Shown: positions 32,330 to 41,312, counted from the stretch's first letter. The stretch: 50,424 bases of DNA from a bacterium (GCA_030427365.1 JAUHWW010000004.1:1-50424), one strand, 5' to 3'. Made by a program: numbers and translations. Notes: a model not told the origin generated them from the sequence alone.

Positions 32330-32923
32330 TCAGGAATTCTTCTTGCGATGTTTCGACGTACCACTACCCAGCTGACGTGGCTGTTTGTTGGCTTGTGCGG
32401 TGCGGTGCTTCTCTGCCTCTTCGATTGTTCGTGACAGCACATCAACGACCGTTCGTGCATGCTCAATACTCATACCGACTCGAGCGGCGGCAACTGGCTG
32501 CCCATTTACGCCAGCTCCCTGCATGAAATTCATAATGACGCCGTAATTATTGACCATCACTTGCAGCAAATCCGTGTATACAACAGGTTGTGACGCCGCA
32601 TTCGCATGCTGAACACTGTCGATAATGACGTTGCCGATATCGTCACTAGAAAACACACTCTCCAGCGACTGCATGCCGTGATAGCCAGCGAGCTTCCAAA
32701 GTTTATCAGCCGTTTCATCGCTTACGTCAAAATGCTGGATGAGCAAGAATAAGATGTCCTCACTTGGTCGCTCGACACCATTTTCATAGGCTTTGAGCGT
32801 CGATTCTTGAATCTCAACCGCACCAGACACCTCAGCCGGCGTGCGCGACTGCTGGGCACGAAGTTGCTTCAGTGCTTGACCGAAGTCAGCATATGGCGTT
32901 TTATTACTTGAATTACTTCCCAT
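32330..32923 (-). CDS. XRE-family helix-turn-helix protein
   Basis: A 197-aa protein (from 32923). The HTH_3 domain lies near 12-65: FGQALKQLRAQQSRTPAEVSGAVEIQESTLKAYENGVERPSED, with the usual E-x-G-x-x-x-P after the recognition helix. The rest is helical with no known fold, and the tail QLGSGTSKHRKKNS is basic and disordered. The start at 32923 is set by AGGAG 6 nt upstream; a longer frame to 32968 lacks one. It is divergent from murB with about 68 nt between starts, so it may regulate murB. Confidence 0.8.
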   Translation of the reverse strand: MGSNSSNKTPYADFGQALKQLRAQQSRTPAEVSGAVEIQESTLKAYENGVERPSEDILFLLIQHFDVSDETADKLWKLAGYHGMQSLESVFSSDDIGNVIIDSVQHANAASQPVVYTDLLQVMVNNYGVIMNFMQGAGVNGQPVAAARVGMSIEHARTVVDVLSRTIEEAEKHRTAQANKQPRQLGSGTSKHRKKNS

Positions 32924-32975
32924 GTAGACTCCTATTTTACCGCAGCCATCCCTGTCATAACAAGCCAATTCACGC

Positions 32976-32981
32976 TATACT
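32976..32981 (+). promoter_or_regulatory. -10 box of murB
   Basis: TATACT, 10 nt before the ATG at 32992. It rules out the longer frame reaching back to 32872, most of which lies upstream of the promoter. Confidence 0.5.
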
Positions 32982-32991
32982 GCATGTTCAT

Positions 32992-34047
32992 ATGAGCACA
33001 CAGATCCAGACGAACGTTGCGCTAGCACCGTATACCAGTTTTGGCGTGGGCGGTAATGCAGAAAAGTTTGCCAATCCGCAATCCGCAGATGAACTCATCA
33101 CCCTGCTCAAAGAACACCGCAGCGAGCAGATTTCGCTACTTGGCTATGGTAGCAATGCGCTTATTTCTGATGAAGGGGTGCCCGGGTTAACGATATTGCT
33201 GCGAAGCTCACATATCGAAGTTAACGGCGATGAAATTATCGCAGATAGCGGCGTATGGTGGGATGACGTCGTAACGACAGCCATAAAGAATGACCTGTGG
33301 GGCATCGAGTTGCTTAGCAAAGTACCAGGTAGCCTCGGAGCCGCTTTGTATATCAACATTGCTGCGTACGGTCAAACAATCGGGCCTCGCGTCAAGTGGA
33401 TCGATGTGTGGGACAGTGACACGCATGAGGTCCGCAGACTTGAAGCAAGCGCACTGACATGGTCATACAAGCAGTCGGTATTCCAGCAACCAGAAATGAA
33501 AAAATTGCTTATCGTCCGAGCGTGCCTTCACCTGTCACGCCAAAAAACTGATGAACTAACGTATCAAAAAGCACTCGACATCGCCGAAGAAAAACACCTC
33601 AACCCAGATGATTTGGTAGAGCGACGCGACATTGTCATAGAAGCGCGCAGACGCGCAGGCTCGTTATGGCATCCAAGTGACACATCAGCGCGCACTGCAG
33701 GTTCGTTTTTCCGTAATCCGCTCGTTACTGCCGAGCAGGCGGATGCAATTATCGCTCACGACGAATCGGGACTTGCAGCCGACGTCATTCGCAAGATGAA
33801 CCAAGCGCATGGCGGTGATGCACTACGCGTATCGGCCGCTCACGTTATGCTTGCTGCCGGGTTTCAGCGCGGTCAAATACTACATGATCACGTTCGTCTG
33901 CATGAGAAAAACCTCCTGAAACTTGAGACATTGCCGGGCGCAAAAGCCAGAGAAGTATATGAAGCGATGCGGCACATCCAAAAACAGGTCAAGGATACCC
34001 TCGGTATCGACCTTGAGCCAGAAGTGAAGTTGCTTGGGAAGTTCTAG
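32992..34047 (+). CDS. murB: UDP-N-acetylenolpyruvoylglucosamine reductase
   Basis: A 351-aa flavoenzyme making UDP-MurNAc. FAD domain: YTSFGVGGNAEKF, then LLGYGSNALISDEGVPG and VPGSLGAALYINIAAYG. Substrate domain: SALTWSYKQSVFQ, then TAGSFFRNPLV with the catalytic Ser (family S-A-G-S-F-F-K-N-P) and a C-terminal Glu region. TAGSFF instead of SAGSFF is a mild change. The start at 32992 follows from the promoter 10 nt upstream and the family N-terminus. The stop is 1 nt before the SanA-like ATG. Confidence 0.95.
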   Translation: MSTQIQTNVALAPYTSFGVGGNAEKFANPQSADELITLLKEHRSEQISLLGYGSNALISDEGVPGLTILLRSSHIEVNGDEIIADSGVWWDDVVTTAIKNDLWGIELLSKVPGSLGAALYINIAAYGQTIGPRVKWIDVWDSDTHEVRRLEASALTWSYKQSVFQQPEMKKLLIVRACLHLSRQKTDELTYQKALDIAEEKHLNPDDLVERRDIVIEARRRAGSLWHPSDTSARTAGSFFRNPLVTAEQADAIIAHDESGLAADVIRKMNQAHGGDALRVSAAHVMLAAGFQRGQILHDHVRLHEKNLLKLETLPGAKAREVYEAMRHIQKQVKDTLGIDLEPEVKLLGKF

Positions 34048-34048
34048 C

Positions 34049-34726
34049 ATGAGAAAAGTATGGGAACAGACGCTCTCTCATATTCGTCAGCACTACCAGG
34101 CGATTTTCGTGCTTATCATGGCGACGTTTTTCATTCTTCTCGCTGCAAATTTTGTCATTGTTGGCCGCGAAAACTCCCGTGTATTTAGTCTCTCTGAGAG
34201 TGACGGCATTGCTGCACTAGACGACATCCGCATCGGTATCGTATTCGGCGGCGGTGTGCACTATGGACAGCCATTGCCACTGCTGACAGACCGGCTCGAA
34301 ACAGCAAAGAAGCTGCTCGATAACGGAACGGTAGACAAGCTCTTACTCTCAGGTGATAACCGAGAGGTGAGCTACAATGAGCCGCTTGCGATGATGGATT
34401 ATCTCATTGATAGGTTGCAAGTTGACCCATCCAAGCTTCAACCGGATTTCGCCGGACGAAGCACCTATGAAACATGCGAACGCGCTAAAAAAGTATTTAG
34501 CATTGACCGCGCCATATTGATTACCGAGTCAACCCACCTCCCACGCGCCATTTATTTATGCCGCCACTTCGACATTAACGCGTTCGGCGTAAGTAGCGAT
34601 GGAGAATCATCGTCCGGACCAAAAGTCGGCCAGTGTTGGCGTGAAGTCTGGGCCCGCTCGAAAGCCATTTTCAACGCATACGTTATCGGCGAAGACACGG
34701 TTTTAGGCGAGCAGATTGAGCTTTAG
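34049..34726 (+). CDS. SanA/YdcF-like DUF218 membrane protein
   Basis: A 225-aa protein: one N-terminal membrane helix (about 15-37), then an extracytoplasmic DUF218 domain. Motifs: IGIVFGGGVHYGQPLPLLTDRLETAKKL near 71-98, LLLSGDNREVSYNEPLAM, then DFAGRSTYETCERAKKVF and ITESTHLPRAIYLCRHF. DUF218 proteins of the SanA type act in envelope integrity; the reaction is not settled. Coupled to murB (1-nt gap, GGGAAG upstream), which supports a wall role. It overlaps the convergent downstream gene by 4 nt. Confidence 0.85.
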   Translation: MRKVWEQTLSHIRQHYQAIFVLIMATFFILLAANFVIVGRENSRVFSLSESDGIAALDDIRIGIVFGGGVHYGQPLPLLTDRLETAKKLLDNGTVDKLLLSGDNREVSYNEPLAMMDYLIDRLQVDPSKLQPDFAGRSTYETCERAKKVFSIDRAILITESTHLPRAIYLCRHFDINAFGVSSDGESSSGPKVGQCWREVWARSKAIFNAYVIGEDTVLGEQIEL

Positions 34727-35247
34727 ATAAGTACTTTGAAAACCGGCAGCGGTGGTCTAAAACGTAAATCAAGCTGGTCAGTATCCGTGTCTCTTATTGC
34801 GGAAAGTCCAAGATGCGAGAAGTCTTGCTCTGGGTTACCGACTGTATATTCTTGGCCACCTTCGCCTTCAACCAGGTCAAAATAAAAACTTCCGTCTAAA
34901 CCGCCTCTGCCGAACCCATCAATTTGCCCAGCTCGACAAAGAGTATTTACTAAATCCCGCTTAGACTGGTCTAACTCGCTCGCCTCAGGACGGATGCCAA
35001 CAGGTACGACACCGAATGAACACCCCGTTAGGGATATCGGAAATTGAATAGTATCCGCTATTTCTATCCTGGGCGATCCGGACGTGAAAAAATCTGCTCG
35101 AAGATAAAACCCATCATTCACCTCAATGTATAGAGGATAGTGGCGCAGGTATCTACTAAATCCTCCCATCGAAGAAGGTTTCCACATAAAATGCTTCGTC
35201 AGGGGTTCAAGCTCTACCTGAGCTATTTCTTCTGCTGGATTAGCCAT
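34723..35247 (-). CDS. Hypothetical protein, 174 aa
   Basis: Not recognised. Soluble, acidic, probably beta-rich, with no signal peptide or membrane helix. It has an FYLRADFFTSGSPRIEI strand region near 48-64 and a Gly/Asp-rich middle (GFGRGGLDGSFYFDL). It does not align by eye with the other orphan at 2888. A TATCCT-like -10 lies 6 nt upstream, with no ribosome site. It lies between a SanA-like gene and glyA. Confidence 0.65.
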   Translation of the reverse strand: MANPAEEIAQVELEPLTKHFMWKPSSMGGFSRYLRHYPLYIEVNDGFYLRADFFTSGSPRIEIADTIQFPISLTGCSFGVVPVGIRPEASELDQSKRDLVNTLCRAGQIDGFGRGGLDGSFYFDLVEGEGGQEYTVGNPEQDFSHLGLSAIRDTDTDQLDLRFRPPLPVFKVLI

Positions 35248-35312
35248 GCAAGAAGGATAGATCTAATTAATGACCGATGCAAGCGTGAGCAGAATCGCGC
35301 TAAAACAAGTAG

Positions 35313-36590
35313 CTAGTTAGGTAATGGGAAGTCTTTGGTAAATTTCGTGATTTCTTTGTGGAGGTTCTTCAAATGCTTTTCATCGTCAGCGTGCTGCACT
35401 GCTTCGTCGATCCAGGCCGCGATCTGCTTCATTTCTTCTTCCGCCATGCCACGGGTGGTGAGCGCAGGCGTGCCAAGACGAATGCCTGACGGGTCAAAAG
35501 GGCTGCGCGGATCAAATGGAATGGTGTTTTTATTGACCGTAATGCCGGCTGTGCTTAGCGCTGATTCGGCTTCACGCCCCGAAAGACCCTTGCTATTCAT
35601 GTCAACAACCATAAGGTGCGTATCGGTTCCACCAGTAACGAGCTCAAAGCCTCTCGCTAGTAATTCTTCACTAAGCACTTTGGCGTTCTTGGCTACCTGA
35701 TGACCGTACTCTTTGAACTCTGGCTGCAAGGCCTGCTTCAACATCACCGCGATACCGGCTGTCTGGTGGTTGTGCGGACCACCCTGCAAGCCAGGAATGA
35801 TTGCGCGGTCAAGCAGCGTCGGGATATTCTCCTTAGTTTTCTCAACTTTTTTAAGCGGCGTCGAAGGGTTGCCATTGGCAAGAAGCAATGCACCGCGCGG
35901 GCCACGCAGCCCTTTGTGCGTCGTGCTCATCACGACATCAGCGATGCCAACCGGCGACGGATGATCGCCGCTCACCACTAAGGCGCTGATGTGTGAAATG
36001 TCGGCCAACAAGAACGAACCTACTTCGTCGGCTATTTCTCTCAGTTTTTGCCAATCAACAATGCGAGGGTACGCAGTGTAGCCACCAACAATAAGCTTCG
36101 GCTTATGCTCACGTGCCATCTTTGCTACTTCTTCATAGTCGATAAATCCGCTTTTATCTGTCTGATACTGCACCGAGTTATAAAGCGTCCCCGAAAAGTT
36201 CACTTTCAGTCCGTGTGTCATATGGCCGCCATAGAATAAATGCAATCCAAGCACGGTGTCGCCTGGTTCGAGCAAGGCAAAATACACCGCCTGATTAGCT
36301 GGTGAGCCTGAGTAGGCCTGCACGTTGGCGTGATCAACTCCGAACAGTTCTTTTGCTCTGGCAATCGCAATGCGCTCGACTTCATCAACAAATTCACAGC
36401 CGCCGTAATAACGGCCTCCCGGGTAGCCCTCAGAATATTTGTCAGTTAACCGACTGCCCAATACATCAAGTACGGCCTGTGAGGTGTGATTCTCGCTTGG
36501 AATCATTTCCAGGCCATCTGCCTGCCTTTTGGCCTCTTTTTTTGCTAACTCTTGGATTTCTTCATCTTTGATGAATGGAAAATCTTTCAT
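35313..36590 (-). CDS. glyA: Serine hydroxymethyltransferase
   Basis: A 425-aa PLP enzyme interconverting serine and glycine with tetrahydrofolate. Seen: EMIPSENHTS near 28-37, SEGYPGGRYYGG near 53-64, LLADISHISALV near 194-205 (family D-M-A-H-I-A-G-L) and STTHKGLRGPRG near 222-233 with PLP Lys226. GPHNHQTAG follows. GAGAGGG lies upstream of the ATG. With folD it forms the one-carbon cycle. A 10-bp inverted repeat lies 47 nt upstream in the region shared with murA. Confidence 0.96.
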   Translation of the reverse strand: MKDFPFIKDEEIQELAKKEAKRQADGLEMIPSENHTSQAVLDVLGSRLTDKYSEGYPGGRYYGGCEFVDEVERIAIARAKELFGVDHANVQAYSGSPANQAVYFALLEPGDTVLGLHLFYGGHMTHGLKVNFSGTLYNSVQYQTDKSGFIDYEEVAKMAREHKPKLIVGGYTAYPRIVDWQKLREIADEVGSFLLADISHISALVVSGDHPSPVGIADVVMSTTHKGLRGPRGALLLANGNPSTPLKKVEKTKENIPTLLDRAIIPGLQGGPHNHQTAGIAVMLKQALQPEFKEYGHQVAKNAKVLSEELLARGFELVTGGTDTHLMVVDMNSKGLSGREAESALSTAGITVNKNTIPFDPRSPFDPSGIRLGTPALTTRGMAEEEMKQIAAWIDEAVQHADDEKHLKNLHKEITKFTKDFPLPN

Positions 36591-36636
36591 AGTGTAACCC
36601 TCTCGTTTTCAGCATTAGTTCACTTCTACTTTGTAG

Positions 36637-36661
36637 CTAATTGCAAATTTCTTGCAATTAG
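36637..36661. promoter_or_regulatory. Operator-like inverted repeat between glyA and murA
   Basis: CTAATTGCAA, 5 nt, TTGCAATTAG: a perfect 10-bp dyad without a T-run, so more likely a protein site than a terminator. AGTATACG is repeated directly at 36675 and 36713 nearby. Confidence 0.5.
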
Positions 36662-36807
36662 AATTGTCTTGAAAGTATACGTGAAGCTAGATCATGGGGT
36701 TCAGTATACGCCAGCTGTTTCTATGCTCCTAGCGTAGAAAACACAATGAAACTTACAATATATGCATTTCGTGATATATTTTTGCATAATTATCGTTTAT
36801 TTAGTGC

Positions 36808-36813
36808 TATACT
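36808..36813 (+). promoter_or_regulatory. -10 box of murA, nearly leaderless
   Basis: TATACT 8 nt before the ATG at 36822. It decides the start: an upstream ATG at 36762 would lie outside the transcript. Confidence 0.55.
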
Positions 36814-36821
36814 TGTTGCTT

Positions 36822-38357
36822 ATGGATACAAAAGACACTTCTCAAACTAATGCCCGCCTTGGCGGTCTGATATCAGAAATTCGACAGATTCGTGGACTAA
36901 CTCAGAGTGAGTTTGCTCGTCAACTTGGCACCTCTCAATCAGCTGTTAACCGCATTGAAAAAGGCAAGCAGAACTTGTCTTTGGATATGCTTGGACGCAT
37001 TAGCGAAGTCTTGGAAAAACCCCTCATTGCTGTTGGCAATCAAGGAGTTAACCTCAAGATAGAAGGCGGGCGTGAACTCTCTGGTGAGATTACTCTTAAG
37101 ACCAGCAAAAATGCCGCCGTTGGATTGCTCTGCGCAAGCCTCCTTAACCACGGCAAGACGACGTTCAAAAATTTTCCACGTATCGAAGAAGTATTTCGTA
37201 TCATTGAAGTGCTTGAGAGCATCGGCGTCAAAGTGCGCTGGCTGCCTGGCAACGACTTAGAAATCAAGCGGCCGGTAAAACTAAAGATGGATCAGCTTGA
37301 CGGTAAAGCAGCGCGAAAAACGCGCTCAGTACTCATGATGATTGGTCCGCTGGCAAAAGAACTATCGGATTTCAAAATTCCCTACGCTGGTGGTTGTAAA
37401 TTAGGTGAACGCTCGGTCAAACCACACCTGTATGGACTCGAGGAATTCGGCGTTGATATCGTCGCCAAGGATCGCTACTACCATGTGCAGACGAACTATC
37501 AACAGCCAGAGCATCTCGTCATGTACGAATCAGGCGATACGGTTACCGAAAACGTTCTTATGGCAGCCGCATATACGCAAAAAACGACACTGCAGTTTGC
37601 GAGTGCAAACTATATGGTGCAGGACGTTTGTGGCTACCTGGAAGCACTTGGCGTGAAAATCGAGGGTCGCGGCAACACAACCATGACTATTCACGGCGTC
37701 AAAAAACAGATAAAAAAAGATATTGTGTACGCGCCGGCAGAAGATCCGATCGAAGCAATGTTCTTTGTCTCAACGGCTTTGACAACCAATTCTGAAATAA
37801 CTATCAAGCGCGTGCCGATTGATTTTATGGCACTCGAGCTCCTAAAGCTGGAAAAGATGGGTGCTCGCTTTACCATCAGCAAACGCTACAAAGCTAAGAA
37901 TGGCTTTACTGACCTGGTTGATGTGACCGTGCACAAGCATGATGGCCAACTCAAAGCGCCAACCGGAAAAGTCTATTCACGGCCTTACCCGGGTCTCAAC
38001 ATGGATAACTTGCCTTACTTCGTCCCTATTGCGGCGGTAAGCCGCGGCCGCACCCTGATCCATGACTGGTCATTTGAGAACCGCGCAATTTACTACACCG
38101 AGCTCACCAAAATCGGAGCGAATATTGACTTAGCCGATCGTCACCGCGTCTATATTTCTGGACCGACATCGTTCAGGGCAGCCGACCTTGCGTGCCCTCC
38201 AGCGCTCAGGCCAGCAAGCTTACTGCTTATTGGTATGATGGCTGCCAAAGGCACATCTATGCTGCGAAATGTCTACACGATTAACCGCGGTTATGAGGAT
38301 ATTGCCAAGCGCCTTAACTCACTCGGCGCAAATATCGAAGTGGTGCACGATCTTTAA
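36822..38357 (+). CDS. murA: HTH-MurA fusion: UDP-GlcNAc enolpyruvyl transferase with N-terminal XRE domain
   Basis: A 511-aa two-domain protein. Residues about 12-68 form an XRE/HTH_3 domain (GGLISEIRQIRGLTQSEFARQL, then SQSAVNRIEKGKQNLS). From about 76 it is a MurA/EPSP-synthase fold, which joins PEP to UDP-GlcNAc as the first committed step of peptidoglycan synthesis. K96-N97 lies in TSKNAAV and the loop GGCKLGERSVKPHL holds the PEP-binding Cys192. RPASLLLIG carries the late Arg. Standard MurA is about 420 aa without an HTH. The fusion suggests an enzyme that also binds DNA, perhaps its own promoter. It overlaps the convergent kinase gene by 4 nt. Confidence 0.92.
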   Translation: MDTKDTSQTNARLGGLISEIRQIRGLTQSEFARQLGTSQSAVNRIEKGKQNLSLDMLGRISEVLEKPLIAVGNQGVNLKIEGGRELSGEITLKTSKNAAVGLLCASLLNHGKTTFKNFPRIEEVFRIIEVLESIGVKVRWLPGNDLEIKRPVKLKMDQLDGKAARKTRSVLMMIGPLAKELSDFKIPYAGGCKLGERSVKPHLYGLEEFGVDIVAKDRYYHVQTNYQQPEHLVMYESGDTVTENVLMAAAYTQKTTLQFASANYMVQDVCGYLEALGVKIEGRGNTTMTIHGVKKQIKKDIVYAPAEDPIEAMFFVSTALTTNSEITIKRVPIDFMALELLKLEKMGARFTISKRYKAKNGFTDLVDVTVHKHDGQLKAPTGKVYSRPYPGLNMDNLPYFVPIAAVSRGRTLIHDWSFENRAIYYTELTKIGANIDLADRHRVYISGPTSFRAADLACPPALRPASLLLIGMMAAKGTSMLRNVYTINRGYEDIAKRLNSLGANIEVVHDL

Positions 38358-38932
38358 GCATCAGCTTGCAGGCGAGCAATAATTTCCTTGATCTGCGCTT
38401 CTATGTCTCCGGCGCCATCGACTTTGATAACGCTATATCCCTCGTTCTCAAAAGATACGTAGTCACGCGTAAATCTATCAAAGTGCTCTGACGGCACGTC
38501 GTGCCCTCCGCCCGCGGCGCGCTCTGCTACGCGCTGCTTTGCTAGTTCTGCGTCAATCTCCACCTCAACGACAAGAAGCGGCAGTGATTTACCGTGTTGC
38601 TTGGCATGATTGGTAAGATTACGAATCGTTTTCTGAAACCCATCAAGATTGGTAAACGCTTGATTCCAGATGATAATCTGATTATTTTCAATCCCCTCGT
38701 GAGCTTGCCGGCGCAAAAATCGGTATGGGTAGAATTTTTCATCAACCCCTTCAGAACGCAGCTCCTCGACCATCGTTTTGTACGACTGACTTTCATAATC
38801 AATCGCATCAGGGTCAAGGACAACGCAAGCAGCAATACCGAGTCGTTCAGCAAGAATCTCGGTAACATACGATTTGCCACTGCCTGGTATGCCGCGCACT
38901 AAAATAAGGTATGGTTTCGTCATAATTACCAT
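38354..38932 (-). CDS. P-loop kinase (AAA_33/zeta-toxin-like fold)
   Basis: A 192-aa protein with ATP loop LVRGIPGSGKSYVTE near 12-26 and VVLDPDAIDY near 37-46, the D-x-D after the first helix being typical of small-molecule or sugar kinases. A lid-like AERAAGGGHDVP segment and DRFTRDY follow. Such kinases phosphorylate metabolites; the zeta-toxin group uses UDP-GlcNAc, but no antitoxin is adjacent and toxin features are not clear. The start is 38932 or 38923 (MTKPYLI). Wedged between murA and mraY on the opposite strand. Confidence 0.75.
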   Translation of the reverse strand: MVIMTKPYLILVRGIPGSGKSYVTEILAERLGIAACVVLDPDAIDYESQSYKTMVEELRSEGVDEKFYPYRFLRRQAHEGIENNQIIIWNQAFTNLDGFQKTIRNLTNHAKQHGKSLPLLVVEVEIDAELAKQRVAERAAGGGHDVPSEHFDRFTRDYVSFENEGYSVIKVDGAGDIEAQIKEIIARLQADA

Positions 38933-38944
38933 TAAATAGTACCA

Positions 38945-38972
38945 TTGCCTGTGCTAAAGTACCTGCTAGACT
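38945..38972 (+). promoter_or_regulatory. Promoter of mraY
   Basis: TTGCCT, 16 nt, TAGACT, followed by a short leader with CGGAAG before the ATG at 38991. This gene does have a ribosome site. Confidence 0.5.
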
Positions 38973-38990
38973 AACCAAAACGGAAGCATT

Positions 38991-40016
38991 ATGATTGAAG
39001 ACGCTTTTTTCACAGATCAAGTCGCTCGTTCTTTACTGCTCGGGATGCTCGGCTTTCTTTTAGCCATGACCCTGACGCCAATCTATACCTACTTCGCCTA
39101 CCGTTACGGATTCTGGAAGAAAAAGCGCACACATGACGCGCAAGGCAAAGAGCTAAAAGTCATGAAGAAGCTCAGCGTGCGCAAGCGGCGCGTCCCGACG
39201 ATGGCTGGCGTTATCATGCTCGTTTCTGCAGTATTTATTACGCTACTCTTCAACCTAAGTCGCGAGCAAACGTGGCTACCGCTTGCAGCACTTGTTGGCG
39301 GCGGAATAGTCGGCTTGCTTGATGACATCATCAACGTTCGCGGCGATGGCACGGGCGTGGCTGGACTGCGAGCGCCGATTAAATTCTTTATGATAACGGC
39401 CGTCGCCAGTGCAGCTGCGTGGTTTTTCTATTACAAACTTGGCTATACCACGGTTCACGTCGCATATCTCGGCGACGTGAGTTTAGGTGTGTTTATCATT
39501 CCACTCTTTATCCTTGCCGTTGTTAGTACTGGTAATGCGGTGAATATCAGTGATGGACTCGACGGGCTGGCGGGTGGTCTACTACTGACAGCATATGGCG
39601 CTTTTGGGCTCATTGCACTGCTGCAAGGTAACTACGGTATCGCTGGCTTTTGCTTCACTGTTTGCGGCACCTTGCTTAGCTACATGTGGTTCAACATCCC
39701 CCCTGCTCGCTTTTTCATGGGCGACGTTGGATCGTTTTCGCTCGGCACGGCTCTCGGCGTCGTGGCAATGCTAACGGATACGCTCGTGTTGCTGCCGATC
39801 ATCGGCTTCGTGTTCGTCGTTGAAGCCGGCTCTTCAATGTTGCAATTGCTGTCGAAGAAGTACCGAGATGGGAAAAAGATTTTCCGCGTTGCGCCTATTC
39901 ATTATCACTTTGAAGCAGGCGGCTGGCCTCGCACAAAGGTGACCATGCGTTTTTGGCTGATTGGCCTTTGCTTTGCCGTTATTGGCGTTACTGTCGCCCT
40001 CACCGGCGGCTATTGA
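38991..40016 (+). CDS. mraY: Phospho-MurNAc-pentapeptide transferase
   Basis: A 341-aa integral membrane enzyme with about ten helices that moves phospho-MurNAc-peptide from UMP to undecaprenyl phosphate, giving lipid I. Seen: LGLLDDIINV-type Asp pair at GLLDDI near 109-114, GNAVNISDGLDGLAGG near 182-197, NIPPARFFMGDVGSFSLG near 239-256, and PIHYHFEAGGW near 304-314 with the active-site His. All family Asp and His landmarks are present. It overlaps the convergent murE-like gene by 7 nt. Confidence 0.95.
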   Translation: MIEDAFFTDQVARSLLLGMLGFLLAMTLTPIYTYFAYRYGFWKKKRTHDAQGKELKVMKKLSVRKRRVPTMAGVIMLVSAVFITLLFNLSREQTWLPLAALVGGGIVGLLDDIINVRGDGTGVAGLRAPIKFFMITAVASAAAWFFYYKLGYTTVHVAYLGDVSLGVFIIPLFILAVVSTGNAVNISDGLDGLAGGLLLTAYGAFGLIALLQGNYGIAGFCFTVCGTLLSYMWFNIPPARFFMGDVGSFSLGTALGVVAMLTDTLVLLPIIGFVFVVEAGSSMLQLLSKKYRDGKKIFRVAPIHYHFEAGGWPRTKVTMRFWLIGLCFAVIGVTVALTGGY

Positions 40017-41305
40017 GCAGCGATCGCTTTCTTAACCTCAGCGATTTCATCCCAAGGCTTATCACCGCCCACGCGCGGGATAGTTGTCTCATGACCTTTG
40101 CCTAGCAAGGCAACCACATCACCTTTTTTTGCAATTGATACCGCTCTCGTAATTGCTGCTTCGCGGGCTTCGATTTCTTCAACTTCCCCGCCAAAACTGG
40201 CAACTTCAGCGATACCTTTTTTGATGTCTTGATTAATATCGCTCACCTTTTCGTCATACACCGTATCTTCAGTCAGAATAATGTGATCAGCGAAAGTAGC
40301 TGCTATGCGTCCAAACGGCGCTCTAATGCTATGATCACGATTCCCGTAGCCGCCAAACACAGCGATTACCTTTCCGTCTGTATGTTTCCGTAAGTCAGAC
40401 AAAACAAGTTCAAACGCGTCTGGTGTGTGGGCAAAATCAACCAATACATGCGCGCCATTTTTGGTCTCGAAACGCTCCATCCGGCCTTTCACTCCCTCGA
40501 AAGAATCAAGTGCCTTCGTCGCCTCAGCTAACCCGATACCTTCTTGCAACGCGCAGCCTATTGCTGCCAGTGCATTCTCCACGTTGAACGTGCCTGTTAG
40601 ACGTAGTTTTGCAGGTGCAGCTTCGCCCTGATAGTGAACATTGAACGACGTGACGCCATTTTTTTCAATGATGTTCTCACCCCATACGTCTCCTGAATTG
40701 ATGCCGTAGGTCAGTCGCTGCTGCTCATCAATTGGTGCTTGCATCATCTTGCTGTGCTCGTCGCTTTCGACAAACACGCCCCAGCCACCGCGCTTGCCGA
40801 TCATTTCAAACAACCCACGTTTTGCTGCAGCGTACCGATCCATTGTCCCAAAATAATCTAAATGATCATGACTTAGGTTGGTAAAAACGCCTCCGATATA
40901 GCGAATAAAAGCCAAACGATGCTGGACGACGGCGTGCGCACTTGACTCAACTACGAGGTATTCGTCTGCAGACCTTTCGACTTCTTTTATGCGCCGGTAC
41001 AGGTTCATCGGCGTTTCGGTTGTAAGCGTTGACGTGTTGGCGTGCACTCTTCCTCCCCAAAATGCATTCGTCGTACTAAAGTAAGCTGTTTTTCTGCCGA
41101 CCTTATTGAAAATATGCCCAACCATCGCAGTAACCGTCGACTTGCCGGAAGTGCCTGTGACACCGATGATCTTCAATGTTCTTCCTGGAAAACCCAAGAC
41201 GACGTTCGCCGTCAGCGTTTCAAGGTAGTGGTACGCGTTCGCGATGCTGCGACGGGTAGACTTTGGTAGTAGCATTTTTAAAGCTTTTTTAAACTTTTTA
41301 TACAT
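40010..41305 (-). CDS. murE: MurE-like ligase with shortened N-terminal domain
   Basis: A 431-aa Mur ligase. ATP loop IGVTGTSGKSTVT near 47-59, ESSAHAVVQHRL near 127, TNLSHDHLDYFG, KGRMERF, and VDFAHTPDAFE plus FGGYGNRDHSIRAPFG in the C-terminal domain. These are MurE features. Two oddities: fewer than 50 residues precede the ATP loop, where MurE has an ~90-residue UDP-binding domain; and the D-N-P-R (meso-DAP) motif is replaced by EDTVYDE. So the amino acid added is unknown. The start at 41305 is preferred because TATAAT ends 7 nt upstream; a longer frame begins at 41362. Confidence 0.82.
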   Translation of the reverse strand: MYKKFKKALKMLLPKSTRRSIANAYHYLETLTANVVLGFPGRTLKIIGVTGTSGKSTVTAMVGHIFNKVGRKTAYFSTTNAFWGGRVHANTSTLTTETPMNLYRRIKEVERSADEYLVVESSAHAVVQHRLAFIRYIGGVFTNLSHDHLDYFGTMDRYAAAKRGLFEMIGKRGGWGVFVESDEHSKMMQAPIDEQQRLTYGINSGDVWGENIIEKNGVTSFNVHYQGEAAPAKLRLTGTFNVENALAAIGCALQEGIGLAEATKALDSFEGVKGRMERFETKNGAHVLVDFAHTPDAFELVLSDLRKHTDGKVIAVFGGYGNRDHSIRAPFGRIAATFADHIILTEDTVYDEKVSDINQDIKKGIAEVASFGGEVEEIEAREAAITRAVSIAKKGDVVALLGKGHETTIPRVGGDKPWDEIAEVKKAIAAQ

Positions 41306-41312
41306 GCCTGCC

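Noticed and set aside
32872-32991. N-terminal extension of MurB
   Set aside because: It lies mostly upstream of the -10 box at 32976 and overlaps the divergent HTH gene. It lacks family similarity.
36762-36821. Hydrophobic N-terminal extension of the HTH-MurA protein, resembling a signal anchor
   Set aside because: The sequence contains the promoter -10 box at 36808, so it is probably not transcribed.
38354-38932. Zeta-type toxin of a toxin-antitoxin pair
   Set aside because: Only the P-loop kinase fold is visible. No epsilon-like antitoxin gene is adjacent and the gene stands between murA and mraY.
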